A DNA stretch of 64,000 nt from Deuterostichococcus epilithicus (taxonomy: Eukaryota > Chlorophyta > Trebouxiophyceae > Prasiolales > Stichococcaceae), in NCBI GenBank assembly GCA_033439295.1, contig JAVTLE010000017.1:1426001-1490000 (forward strand). The letters are read 5' to 3'. A program made the position numbers and the translations under genes. Below the pieces are notes generated by a model, which made no database searches, was not told the DNA's origin, and worked only from the letters and a program-made list of their open reading frames with translations. The stretch's first letter is position 1, and the number at the start of each line of letters is the position of its first letter. Below are positions 42,639-53,253 of the stretch, piece after piece.

Positions 42639-45600
42639 TCAGCGCTCGGTGATGGAGTCCAGGTGGGTGGGCAGGCTGGTGAAACGGGGCCGCCACGGGC
42701 CATCATCGCCCTCCGCGCCGATGCGCGGCACCACCTTGACGGCGGTGGTCCCCGGCACACTGTGCGCATGGCCACCTGCAGAGCAGTGGGCAACAACCTC
42801 GTCCGCTGCCCAGCAACCAGCGGCTGTGTCACCAGGGAGGCTGTGGTAGGGGCTCGCTGCACCCGATGTGTGGCGCGAGGGCAGCAGGGGTCCGCCTCTT
42901 GCAATGCAGGTGTGGTAGGGCGGGCATGTCGGCTGAGGAGGGCAGGGCCTGGTCCTTTTGGGCCTCAGTCTTGGTGAATGCAGAGGATGGTGGAGCACCA
43001 ACAGCTCAGCAGCGCTTCAGCCCGGCAGCACCCTGACAGGAGGCGCGGCCCAGGAGGGGCTGCTGCTATGCCCCAGCCAGTGCGTGGAAAGGCCCGACAG
43101 AGCCCGTGCCGCCTCACCGTTGGCATTGCAGTCCTCCGGGAAGCGCGCTGAGACATCGTGGCGTGCCGCCGTCAGCGCTGCAGAGGGGTCTCGGGGCCAC
43201 GCCAGGGAGCCGGGCGCCGCCTGGCAGCTTGAGGACGAGTCCGCTGGCGGCTGGGCGTCGGGGCAGTCTGGCGGGGGTGACTGCGGCGACACCCGCTGGA
43301 GCGGCGCCTCAGCAATTACGGATCCGAAGCCCGACCGCAGGTCGCCGCTGCTCCCTGTTATTGCCAGCTCCGGCTGCTGCGGGTGCTCCTGCGGCGGCGG
43401 GCTTCCAGGCAGCGGCTCAGGCTGCGGCGCGACGGCGGCGGTGGCAGCCGCCGCAGCAGCCGCGGCCACGGCATGAGGCGACAGCATCGCGGGGCCGCAG
43501 GCTCGGGGGCTGACAGCGGCAGGGCCGGTGCCGGGCAGCGACTCGTCAGAGGTGTTATCCTGCGGCGGCGGCGGCGGCGGCGACGTCGGCAGAATGGCCT
43601 CCAGGAAGGCGTGGGGCACGGAGCCGCCGCGTCGCATGCCGGCCTTCATCGTGCGCTCCCGCTCTGCAGCGCCGCAAACACATGCACGGTTGTTTGCGGG
43701 CCATCAGGCGGTCATTGCCCTGAGCGTGTGCGAGTCTGAGTGGCAAGGTTGCTGACGCTTCGGAGTGGAGAGACAGGATTCAGCTGGCAGAGGGATGCAG
43801 CCAGACCCCAAGAGCTCAGGGTATTGCATCGACATGGCCTGCTGTTGGTAATCATGGGAGCGGCTCAATGGCAGCTGGGCCAAAGGCCCAGTCCCCGACA
43901 TGAAAACACACATCGCAGGGGCCAAGGCTGATTGGCAAAGAGGAGCAAACACGAGTGCGCACACATCTCACACCGATAAGATGCGCCATGCGCGAGTGCT
44001 CTGCTGTCCGGCTGCTGTAAAGTGTGTAGCAGGAGGTGAAGAGAGAGAAGAGAAAACTGAAGGAACAAGCGCACCGGTGACGTCCGCCGTGCGCAGGTAC
44101 TCTGCCGACAGGCTGCCAAAGCGGCTCGTCCAGTCCGCGGAGCCACTAGCGCTGCTGCTGCCGCTGCCACCGCCGGCGGCGCGCAGCAGCCCGCCGTCGC
44201 TCGCTGCCAGCGACTCGGAGGAGGAGACGCCGAGCGCGCGGGCTGAGCCGGGCGACGCGGTGCCGCCGGAGGCGCGAGCAAACTGATTGAAGCCGCCGGC
44301 GCTGCCGCCGGCGCCGCCCTGTAGCTGGCTCGCTGCCGCCGCCAGCAGGCCGAAGGCTGTGGACTCTGCGCCGGCGGAAGTGGACACTCGCAGGCCGGAC
44401 AGACTGAGGTTGCCGCTGCCGCTGCCGCCGCGCGCGAGGCGGTCGCCGCCGCCGCCACGCTTCGGGGACCGCAGCACGTGGGGCTGCTCGTAGTCCCGCG
44501 GCTGGCGCTGGGCGCCGCCGCTGGCGCCGCCCGTCGGCGCGAGGCTGCGCGGCCGCAAGCCATCGTCGTGGGTTACGGTTTCTCCGCCCATGGCACTGGC
44601 CGCCAGCGGGCTGCTGGGCGAGCCTCCGCCGGAGGACAGCAGCAGCTCCAGCGCCGCGCTGCTGCCACGTTGGAGGCGCTCCAGGGGGGGCCGCTGCTCC
44701 GTCGTCAGCAACTCCATGGACGGCTCGCGGGAGGGGGCGCGGCGTGGCGTGCCGCCGCGCGAGGGCGGCAGAGGCGCCCGGCCACCAGGGGCGGGCGACG
44801 CCTGCCGCGCGCCGACGGAGATGGTCAAACCCCCCTGGCGCTGCGCCGGCGAGGAGGGGCGGTGCGGGCCGCCGCCAAAGGGGCTGTCGCGGCCGCCGCC
44901 GCCGCTGCCGCCGCCAGCATCGCCCGTTGGGGTCAGCTGCTCGTCCATGGTGCCGGCCGGCAGCCGCTCCGAGGACCGGCTCGACGGGTCCTCATCAGAC
45001 AGTACGTCATCGCCGCCGCCAGCGCGCTGGTCTGCCTCTGGCGCATTGTCGCCGCTGCGCCGCTGCCGGCCGCTGAGGTGTAGGTGCTCTGCAAGGCGCG
45101 GCCCCCAGCCGGCAGAGGCGCCGTGCTCAGCGGAGCCCCTGCCCGGGCGCAGCCGCGCAAAGAAATTTGCGCTGCCGCCTCCGAGAGAGGAGGCGCCGCC
45201 GAACGGCCCCGGCGGCGACAGGTCCAGGCTGCCCTGGCTGCCCAGCAGGCTCAGCGCGTTGGAGCTGCCGTGCTGCTTGCTGCACGGGAGAAGGGTAGAC
45301 AGGCTATCGGAATCTGGAAGAGGACTTGAGTGGCAAGGGTTCAAACTCGTCCATGCTCTATGGGAGGCGACTCGACCGGCAGGTCGAACCTGATTCTGGC
45401 GGCAGCTGCACGGCAGACGCTTTCCACCATGTAGGACGCAGTCGCATTGGTGGAGCAGTGGCTGCTCGCGTGAGCGAGTAGCCCCGTGCATACCGGGTGT
45501 CAATCGGCCTGCCAGGCACAGAAGGGCGCATGTGGCACACCCGTACATCGGCAAGAACCGGAGCGGGATAGGCACCTGTTCAGGAGTGTGCTGTTGGCGG

Positions 45601-47060
45601 CGCCGCCGCTAGCAGCCAGCGCGTCGAGCGCACAGCAGCTGCCGTGGGACTTGCCGCCGGTCTCGCCGCTGCCCGCGTGCTGCAGGGCTCGCCCCATGCT
45701 CCGCGCCTGGCGCGGGATGCCCAGCGCCTCTGCCCTGCCGCTCTGTTGCTGGCCTGGCGCATGTTGTGCCCCTGCACCAGGCGATACATGCAATATGAGC
45801 CTGGTTTCCAGGGAGCCAACGGGACGGATCCCAGACGAGCATCACGCAAATCGCCCGTCTGCCGCCCAGGTGCAAACAGCTGACCACACGGCCGCAGCTG
45901 CTAAGGGTTGAGGTGAACGCAAGCAACAGTGGCCGCAAGCAGGTGTCACCTGGCCAGTCGGAGGATGTGAAGTGCGGCGCCGTCGCGGAGTGGTACCGTC
46001 CAGCATTTGACGGCGGCGCGCTTGCCGGCCTCAGGCCGCCGCCTGTGGCGGCGCCTGCGGCGCTGGCGTCGGCAGCGGCCTGCGACGCCCCCAGGCCGGC
46101 GGGCGGCACAGCGGGCGCTGAGGCACAGCCGGCGAGGCAGGTGGAGACACGGCCTTCCGGGGAGGAGCCGGGAGACCCCATGCCCGCCAGCTGCGGCAGC
46201 GACGTCGTGCGGGGAACGCCGCCGTGCACCTTGCGTTCACATGCCTGCAATAGAAACACAGCCGACGCTGACGTGCAGACCGACGCAGTCCCCACCCTGC
46301 GGGTGCGTGCGAGCGACATGCAGGCAGTCCGCGGGCAAGGCAGACCGGAGTGAGTGCATGCTCACAACCTGCGCAGCCCCTGCATGCTCTTCGATGCGAC
46401 AAAAGTGGCACAGGGGGCGCACCTCGTCAGGCTGCCCGGACTCCAGCCGGGAGAAGGTCTCGCCCCGCAGCATGAGCGAGCCCGTCCAGCTGCCAAACAT
46501 CTGCCCTGAGGAGCCTCCGCGCCATGGGTAGCTCTGCGCAGCACGCATTTCGATCGCGGTCAATGTTGCCGACCCTGTCTGCGCGAAGCGAAGGTCGGAC
46601 GTGCAAACATGATCTCCACAGTAACAAGAGCTGCGCTAATGGAGACCTGTGCACGAAGGGCCAGACTCCCCACGTGGGAGGTCAGCTGAGCGACGGCGAA
46701 GTCCACCAACCTTGCGGATGGGCTGGCTGAGGTTGTCGTGCTCCGGACTGAAGTGCCGGCATGTTGTGCTCGTCGCCATCGAGCCTGCGACGTCGCCCTG
46801 TACGCGCAGCAGGCCGGAGGTTGCAGAAGGATGCAAAGTTCGCCCGGGGCCTCGCGGCTCCTGCAATGGCCCGGCAATGCTGCAGCCTGCAGCAAACACC
46901 TCGTTGATACGCATGCTGGCCGGTGCGATACCGGCAGAGCCCAAGGTTCCTGCGGACGCATCGTGAACCGGAAGTGTACGAGCTGGGGTCCAGCCAACCC
47001 CAGCTGGGAGTTTCTACGGCACCAGCTAATGACCGGCAAGCTGGTTTGCTGCACGCTAGT
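42639..47060 (-). CDS. Ser/Gly/Pro-rich protein, unrecognised, probably regulatory or scaffold
   Basis: Exons with closing phases: 46533-46423, 46244-45950, 45771-45576, 45279-44075, 43663-43118 and 42775-42639. Less certain 5' exons lie near 46886-46711 and up to about 47060. Visible segments: SQPIRK, then YPWRGGSSGQMFGSWTGSLM, ETFSRLESGQPDE, ERKVHGGVPRTTSLPQLAG, a 400-residue Ser/Gly/Arg-rich disordered stretch (44075-45279), ERTMKAGMRRGGSVPHAFLE, and a compact tail GPWRPRFTSLPTHLDSITER before the stop. Many SP and RxxS sites suggest phosphorylation. ATG13-like architecture was considered, but no HORMA domain is visible upstream. The N-terminus is not defined. Confidence 0.6.
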
Positions 47061-48046
47061 TGACACACTCCAATGAAAAGGAAAAGCTGATCGCTCGCTG
47101 ACAGCCGCTGCACCCGCCCGGCGGTTCCTGGTTTGCCACCACCCTTCGTGGTTATGGCCCCAGCGACCCTCCCCAGGTCATCACATCTCGCCAAACTGCC
47201 AGATAAAGTGTTGCGATGCACTAGGAGCGAGCAGATGAGGGACACGGGAGGTTGCGCGGCCCCGCACGCGCAAGCGAGGCTCGCTGAAGGGAGTTGAGGT
47301 CTAGGTGCCCACCTCTGCTAATATGAAGGCGAACTGCGACAGGGAGGGCTAGCGCTCTGCGTGGAAACAGCAGCAGCAGTTTGCATGCCGCTGCCGGGTC
47401 CGTCGAGCGCTGCTGGCTTGGGTTCGTCCAGCACCAAGCCTCTGCGTGTTGCGGGGAACCTGGACCTTGTTGCGAGTGCTGGACAGTGGTTTCCTCGCTC
47501 GAAGCGGGAGTTCGAGCGATGATGGTGCCTGGGTGCTGCGCGGAGTACGGTAGTATTGCTGCACGCAAGAAGCAAGATGTGGTCTTGCATCGACGCAGGG
47601 GGTTCACTCGCTGTTATGTTTATGCACCCGTGCTTGGCTGTTAGTCACAATTATTACGTACAGTTCAGGAATGGAGTTCATCTTGCATGAAGAGAGCGTC
47701 GCGGAAGTTTTCCTGGCGACTGTCATAAACAGGGCGGAGGGTGATTTGAGAGCAGCTCCAGCTCGTCCGGAACGACCTTCATTCTCTGTTGTTTAGGTGC
47801 GAAACAGCCAAACTGTCTATCGACGGCTCGCAGTGAAGGATGGTTTGTCACGATCAGGGTTTTGGGCTGGACATGAACGGCAAGCAGCCCGTGTGAATCT
47901 GGCACCAGTCTCGGCTGGCCAAAGCGCCGTGGGCCCTGTTGAATAGTTTCAGATGGACCTGTAAATCGATCTGCTTGCTGGGCGACCTCATCGGCGTGCT
48001 GTGTAGCTCCCCACTAACGTTTGCATATTCGAGCGATCTGGTCGGA
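47061..48046. other. Divergent intergenic region upstream of the thioesterase gene
   Basis: About 1 kb between the minus-strand Ser/Gly-rich gene and the FAT start. The FAT frame is open back to about 47939, so some of this is FAT 5' leader. Nothing else recognised. Confidence 0.5.
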
Positions 48047-51000
48047 ATGAGGGCTCCCTCCCTGCCCGGACGGCATGGCGAGTGCAGCCAGCTGCGCACG
48101 CTTACATCGCCCCAGCGAAATCACCTGACACGGTCACTCAGGCGCCCAGGTGCCGGCGGCAGCAACTTGCAAACTCAGTCAGGCCGGTCACTGGCAGCCA
48201 GCGCCAGCGCCACGCTGCAACGCGAGGCCCCGACACAGCAGTCCGAGGTGGTATGCTGCCTGTCCTCCAGGAAAAACGCATCGTCTCCTGCGCACAGTTG
48301 GCATTCACTGTACGACACCATCAGTGGGGATGAACCTGGAGGGGTTGCCTTGACCTGTCACTGCCCGGCCGTAGCGCGAAAACAACACTGTTTCGCTTCA
48401 GATAGGCTTTGCTGAGTGTTCAAATCTGCTGTGCAGGGACGGCCGGACTCCGCGGTGGTGCTGCCGACGCCACGGGCTGCGGCGCTCGCAAGCGACGAGC
48501 GCAGCTTCTTCGAGGAGCACCGCATCCGCGCCTACGAAGTGGGGCCGGACCAGCGCTGCACCATCGTCACCATCGCCAACCTGCTGCAGGTTCGGGGGCA
48601 TCGTGCCGGGGGCCATTACAGTCTTGCGCAGCTCTCTGCGTGCGGAATCCTGCTGCGCCATGCATAGCGAGCCGGCTGTGCGCCTAGCCGCACTTTGACA
48701 AATTGGTGTCCAGTAGGCACCCCTCACGCTCGCCTGGCATTCCGGATCTGCATCCTGTATCTGCTTGCTGTTTCTCAAGAGAAAATTCTCTTACGGGAAT
48801 GTGAACGCTGCGTCGCCCAACATACTGCGCGGCACCCAGCCGTGCGCTGGCCCCGCCGCCGGAGGAAGCAGGCAACCACGGCACGCCCGGTGGGGGCTTC
48901 GACTCTCTCCATCTGAGTCCCCACCCTGTCAACATCTGTGCGTAACATCTGTGTGTACATTCCCTTGCCATCACAGGAGGTGGCGGGCAATCACGGCGTG
49001 GCGATGTGGGGGCGCGGCGCAGAAGGTTTCGCGACGGACCCCATCATGGTGGAGAACCACCTCATCTTCGTCGCCACCCGCATCCAGATCCGCATGGAGA
49101 CCTACCCCCAGTGGTGAGCAGTGGCACCTGTGGCCCAAACAACTCGCCTTCACAGTTCTGCGCTGCCGCCGCCAGAGTCGACTCGTCACAACGTTGTTTC
49201 AGATGTCGAGCGACTCAGACCTGAATGAGAGCAAGCTGGCCTTGATGGCAGCGGGCCAGGGCTCTGCAGCAGACGGCAATGGTGTGTGGTGGCAATTGCC
49301 TCCTCCATTTGCAGGATGTGTGTTGATGAAACACCGCAGCCGGACATACGGCCAGCTTGACGACACCCGCTCACAGGCAGTCACTCCCACCCATCTCGTA
49401 ACCTGCAGGGGTGACCTGGTATCCATCGAGACCTACTTCCAGCGGGACAGCCGCATCGCCTTTGAGCGCAACTGGATCATCAAGAACGTCGCCACAGGGG
49501 AGCAGCTCGGCGTCGCCACCAGGTGCACAGAAAATTAAGACAAATTTCAAAACTTCTACAACAAAGGCAGCCTCCGCCACCTGCGGCCCGGTCTGCCGGC
49601 TCCCGGTGCTGCCACGCTGCTCCAGGCCGCCACCCGCGCTGGAGCCCTGCGTCTCTGTCCGCTCGTCATCTTCCATGTCTGTCTTCAGCAGACGCAGAGC
49701 ACTTGCAGAAGCTGCAGCCTTGACCCGCCCGGGCTGCAAAGCCAGCAGCAACTGTGTCCAAGCGCTGCGAGGGGCATGCATAATGCCATGCCATTCACCG
49801 CGCACTGCCTGACCCTGGACACCCCCTGCCGTGCAGCACCTGGATCATGCTGAACACCCAGACGCGGCGACCGGCGCGCATCCCGGAGGCAATGGAGAGC
49901 AAGCTCTACCGCTTTGCACCCGCGGTGCCCAGGTGCTGACCCTGGACCCTCAACCCCTAGCACCGCGCAAAACCCTGGAGCAGGGTTTTGCGCACAGTGG
50001 CTGGAGGGCGGTCGACAGAGGGGGTGTGCGGGCCACCGCAGGTCGCCAATGCCTCTCTGTTGCTTAGGTGGCGGGACGCACGGCGCAACCTCGGGCATGA
50101 GGGGTCGAAATGGCCTTTGGCGAGAGCCTTCGGGTTCGTGCGGAGCCTGAGTTGACGAATGCGAGAATGGCACCGAATCTGTGCGCTCGCTGTGCAAGGC
50201 CGCTGCCTGATGCACCGCTCCGCCGCCGCTGCGCAGGCATACCATCCGGGCGGAGGAAGCAAAGCAGAAGCTTTCCGAGTTCCCAATGCCGCCTGAGGTA
50301 CGCCGCTGCACTTGCCGTCCCCTCTGAGGTTTGGGGGCAGGTTTCAGCTCTGGTGCATCGTGTCTCCTGCAGAGAGCGGCACTCCGTCATTGCCAGTCTC
50401 ACACCTCCGACTGCAACGGCATTTGCTGCGGCCCATGTGGAGATGCTGGCTGCCAGCTGGCCGCCGCAGGCCTGGCGGTTTTGGAGCTTTGGCGCTTGGC
50501 CCGAGCGCCTGTGCCTGCAGATCAGATCAAACCACGGAGTCAGTGCAGCTGGCGCGCCGCTCGCGTGTGAACATTGAAACCTGATCGCTCCTCCAGATGA
50601 CGTGCGCTCCAGCCCTGGGGTGCTGACCCTACTTCCTGCTGTGCAGACCAGGATGCCGGTGCAGGCGGCACAAACCAAGATGGAGCCCGCGCCTCAACAG
50701 GGCTTGCGCGCTTTCGTTTGACTCCACTTCTGACCATGTCTCGCACCCGCTCCGCGCAGATCACGGGGCCAGTGCAGGTGGCACGCCGCTCTGACGTGGA
50801 CATGAACAAGCACCTCAACAACGTCACCTACCTCGCCTGGTGCCTGGAGACGGTGCCTCTCGACGTCTACACCAACTGCCAGCTGCACCAGGTGACAACA
50901 CGCGAGCCTGCTTTTGAAGGACACAAGACGCACAACGTCCCTTTCTGCCGGCCTACCCCCCGGGCCTGGCGCCTGGCGCGTCTTCGGAAGCCTGGCGCCA

Positions 51001-52265
51001 GCTGCCCCAGCTGCCGGCTGCACCATACGAGCGGGGACAGTCTCTGAAGCATCCTGCCAGGGGCCGCACCTGCTGCTGCGGAGGAGGAGACTCCCAGAGC
51101 ATGGCGCTGTGCGCTGACCTTGCACACGCCCAGCGGGCCAACACAGATGCCCCCTGACGATGCTCATCTAGTGCAGGTCGGTCCAGCGTCCTGCCTTTTG
51201 TGTCCACCAAGACGAGGAGGACAAGTGCACGGCGTGCAGCCCCTGCCTTCAGGCCGCTCCAGCCGGTTGTGGGTCTCGGGGGTCAGCAATGGATGGTGTC
51301 ATTCAGCCAGTTCCGTTACGCATCAAAGGAACTCAGCCCATCATGTAATGTACTCTGGTCGCTGAAGGTGTCCGGCAGCAGGTTGGTATTGATGCCAAGG
51401 TGGCAGCAGCAGCGGTGTGCAAGGGTGGGCGGCAATGTTGACTTTCCCATTTTCCCAGCCGAGTGCCACTGGTGCTGAGTCGACTGCATGCCTGTCGCAG
51501 GTAGGGTTCGACCTCGAGGCAGAATGCGCGGCGGGCAACACCGCCGACCTTGCTCGATCCTTTTCCTTCACGGACGGTGCGTTGCCATAATCATTGTGCT
51601 GGCTACAGGTGGAGATCGACTACAAGGCGGAATGCGTAGCTGGCGACACCGTCGACTGTCTGGGCTGCCGCCTCAACAACCCCGCAGACGCCAACGGCAA
51701 CGGCACAGGTGGTGATATCTGTCTGTCGAATCACAGCTTTTAGACTTCCAGGTTTCGAAATGCTCTCCTGAAGTGCTTCCTATGTAAAGCAATGACCGTG
51801 GGAAGGGGCAGGCGACTATCGAGACCTCCTGGGTGAGGTGGTTGGCAGACTGCTATGTCCAGCACCAGCAGCGGCGCATGTGCGTGAGCCCGCCGCCGGC
51901 GCCTGGACTTGACAAAGCATGTCTCAATGCGATACTGTCACGCTGCGCTGGCGCCCGGCGCTGTCTGCTGTCCCTTGTGCAGGCACGCTCCTGCTGCACA
52001 TGCCGTGGCGCTGCCGCCGTGCCGCCACCGCTTCAACTCGTCCCCTGGCCCTGACGCTCGCGCTTTCCACTCTTTCAGTCGAACCCTTGCAGCCCACTCA
52101 CAGCAATATCCTACTGCGCCTACAGGCACACGCCACCTGCTGCACATGCTGCAGCGGTGCGACGATAACGGCTGCCGGGAGCTGGTGCGCTGCCGCACAG
52201 CCTGGCGGCCTTCCCCCAACGCCATCAATGCCGACGAGGCGCTCGGCGGCGCCGGCGGCGCCTGA
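48047..52265 (+). CDS. FAT: Plastid acyl-ACP thioesterase (FAT)
   Basis: Hydrolyses acyl-ACP in the plastid stroma to release free fatty acids, which sets chain length. Nine exons: 48047-48247, 48437-48589, 48977-49113, 49409-49522, 49837-49932, 50237-50297, 50760-50891, 51609-51708, 52126-52265, closing in phase to 377 aa. The N-terminal 67 residues are basic, Ser/Thr/Arg-rich and transit-peptide-like. The first hotdog fold follows: YEVGPDQRCTIVTIANLLQE, GNHGVAMWG, TDPIMVENHLIFVATRIQI, WGDLVSIETYFQRD. The second carries the catalytic set D268, N270 and H272 (DVDMNKHLNNVTYLAW), and E306-C307 (YKAECVAGD). It ends at a short CRTAWRP tail. FATA versus FATB cannot be decided by eye; algae usually have one ancestral type. 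The start is the first ATG giving a typical transit length (the frame is open to 47939). Confidence 0.94.
50518..50680 (+). repeat. Two echoes upstream of FAT exon 7
   Basis: The true exon at 50760 reads CAG then ATCACGGGGCCAGTGCAGGT. Copies: 50518-50570 (CAGATCAGATCAAACC then AGTGCAGCTGGCGCGCCGCT) and 50642-50680 (CAGACCAGGATGCCGGTGCA then GGCGGCAC). The first keeps the codons for QLARRSRVN, against QVARRSDVD. Confidence 0.75.
51501..51576 (+). other. Phase-matched alternative copy of the FAT catalytic exon
   Basis: GTCGCAG acceptor, then codons VGFDLEAECAAGNTADLARS and FSFTDG, then donor GTGCGT. The annotated exon 51609-51708 encodes VEIDYKAECVAGDTVDCLG and more. Both start in phase 0 and end in phase 1 (76 and 100 nt), so they could replace each other in frame but not be joined together. 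The Glu-Cys pair is kept. It could be a functional mutually exclusive exon or a young echo not yet decayed. Confidence 0.65.
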
Positions 52266-53253
52266 TACCCTGGCAGAGCCAGAGCGCCGGGGGCTGCGGC
52301 AGGGCTCGTCCATGCCCTCTGGACAATGCTGCGCCTCCGGAGCCGCTCCCCGCCGCGTGCTGCGAGGGAGCAGCCGTGCCTCCGGGCTGTGCCGTCAGGT
52401 GCCTGAGCGGGCGCGGAGGGTCAGTGTGATATGGGGTCTGGACGGCGGCGGAGACGGGGGAAATTGCGCAAGGACGGCGCACGCACCGCATGCGCAGGGC
52501 CTTTTATGGCCAACAGGCGACTGCTGGCACGGCGCCATCGTCCAGAAGTGCCGGCGTTGAGAGGTGCAGAAGGGGGCAGCAACCGGCGCAAGGAAGTATG
52601 TCGAATCAAATCATGCCGGAGCAGTGGTCACAGCGCGAGTGGAGGGCTGCGGGTCGTAGGACGACAGAGAGCTAGACAGACGATCGAGTACTCGCTGCTC
52701 TTCTGGCAGCAGACCTGGTATGGCGTGAGAGTGGGTCCTTGGAGGAGCCGAGAGAGAGCAACACTGTACCCCCGAGCAACAACTGCGACAATAGCTATCC
52801 GTCGAGGGCTTTCATGAGCGCTGTCCTGCATTCGTGTGTGGTGCCGCATTCGTATCCACCTGTACAATATCCGTTGCAACCTTTCAGCTGGCAGCAAGCC
52901 AGTGCCACAGCCCGTGCCCTTGCATTTGCATGGCGGCCATCCAACCCTCTTCTAGCTGCGAAACCATAACTGATTTTACTGGAGCCCTGCGCGCATCAAA
53001 AGCTATTGGGAGTCTCTGAAGTGCCCAGTTGTGTGCCCAGTTGACGACTGTCAAGACAAGGATGGATGCACGAGCAGGGGTCTAACCGGCTGCGCCAGCG
53101 ACGTCATTCTGAATCGTCAAGCTCACTTCGCCGGGTCATGCACGCTGGTGATACTGCTCTCCTTATCATTGCAGGGTCATTGCACGGTCTCCTCTGTGAT
53201 TACACTGTGAAGACTTTGCTGGATTATAAACTGAGTTCCCGCATGCGCCCCCT
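52266..53253. other. Convergent 3' region, FAT versus LGALDH
   Basis: About 1 kb between stops, more AT-rich than its surroundings after 52640. Consistent with two 3' UTRs. No gene or RNA seen. Confidence 0.55.

Noticed and set aside
42639-47060. ATG13-like autophagy protein
   Set aside because: Ser-rich tail and short basic blocks are suggestive, but no HORMA domain is visible upstream before the divergent FAT gene.
51501-51708. Both thioesterase exon copies as constitutive exons
   Set aside because: Joining 76 nt and 100 nt in series breaks phase; only one can be used per transcript.
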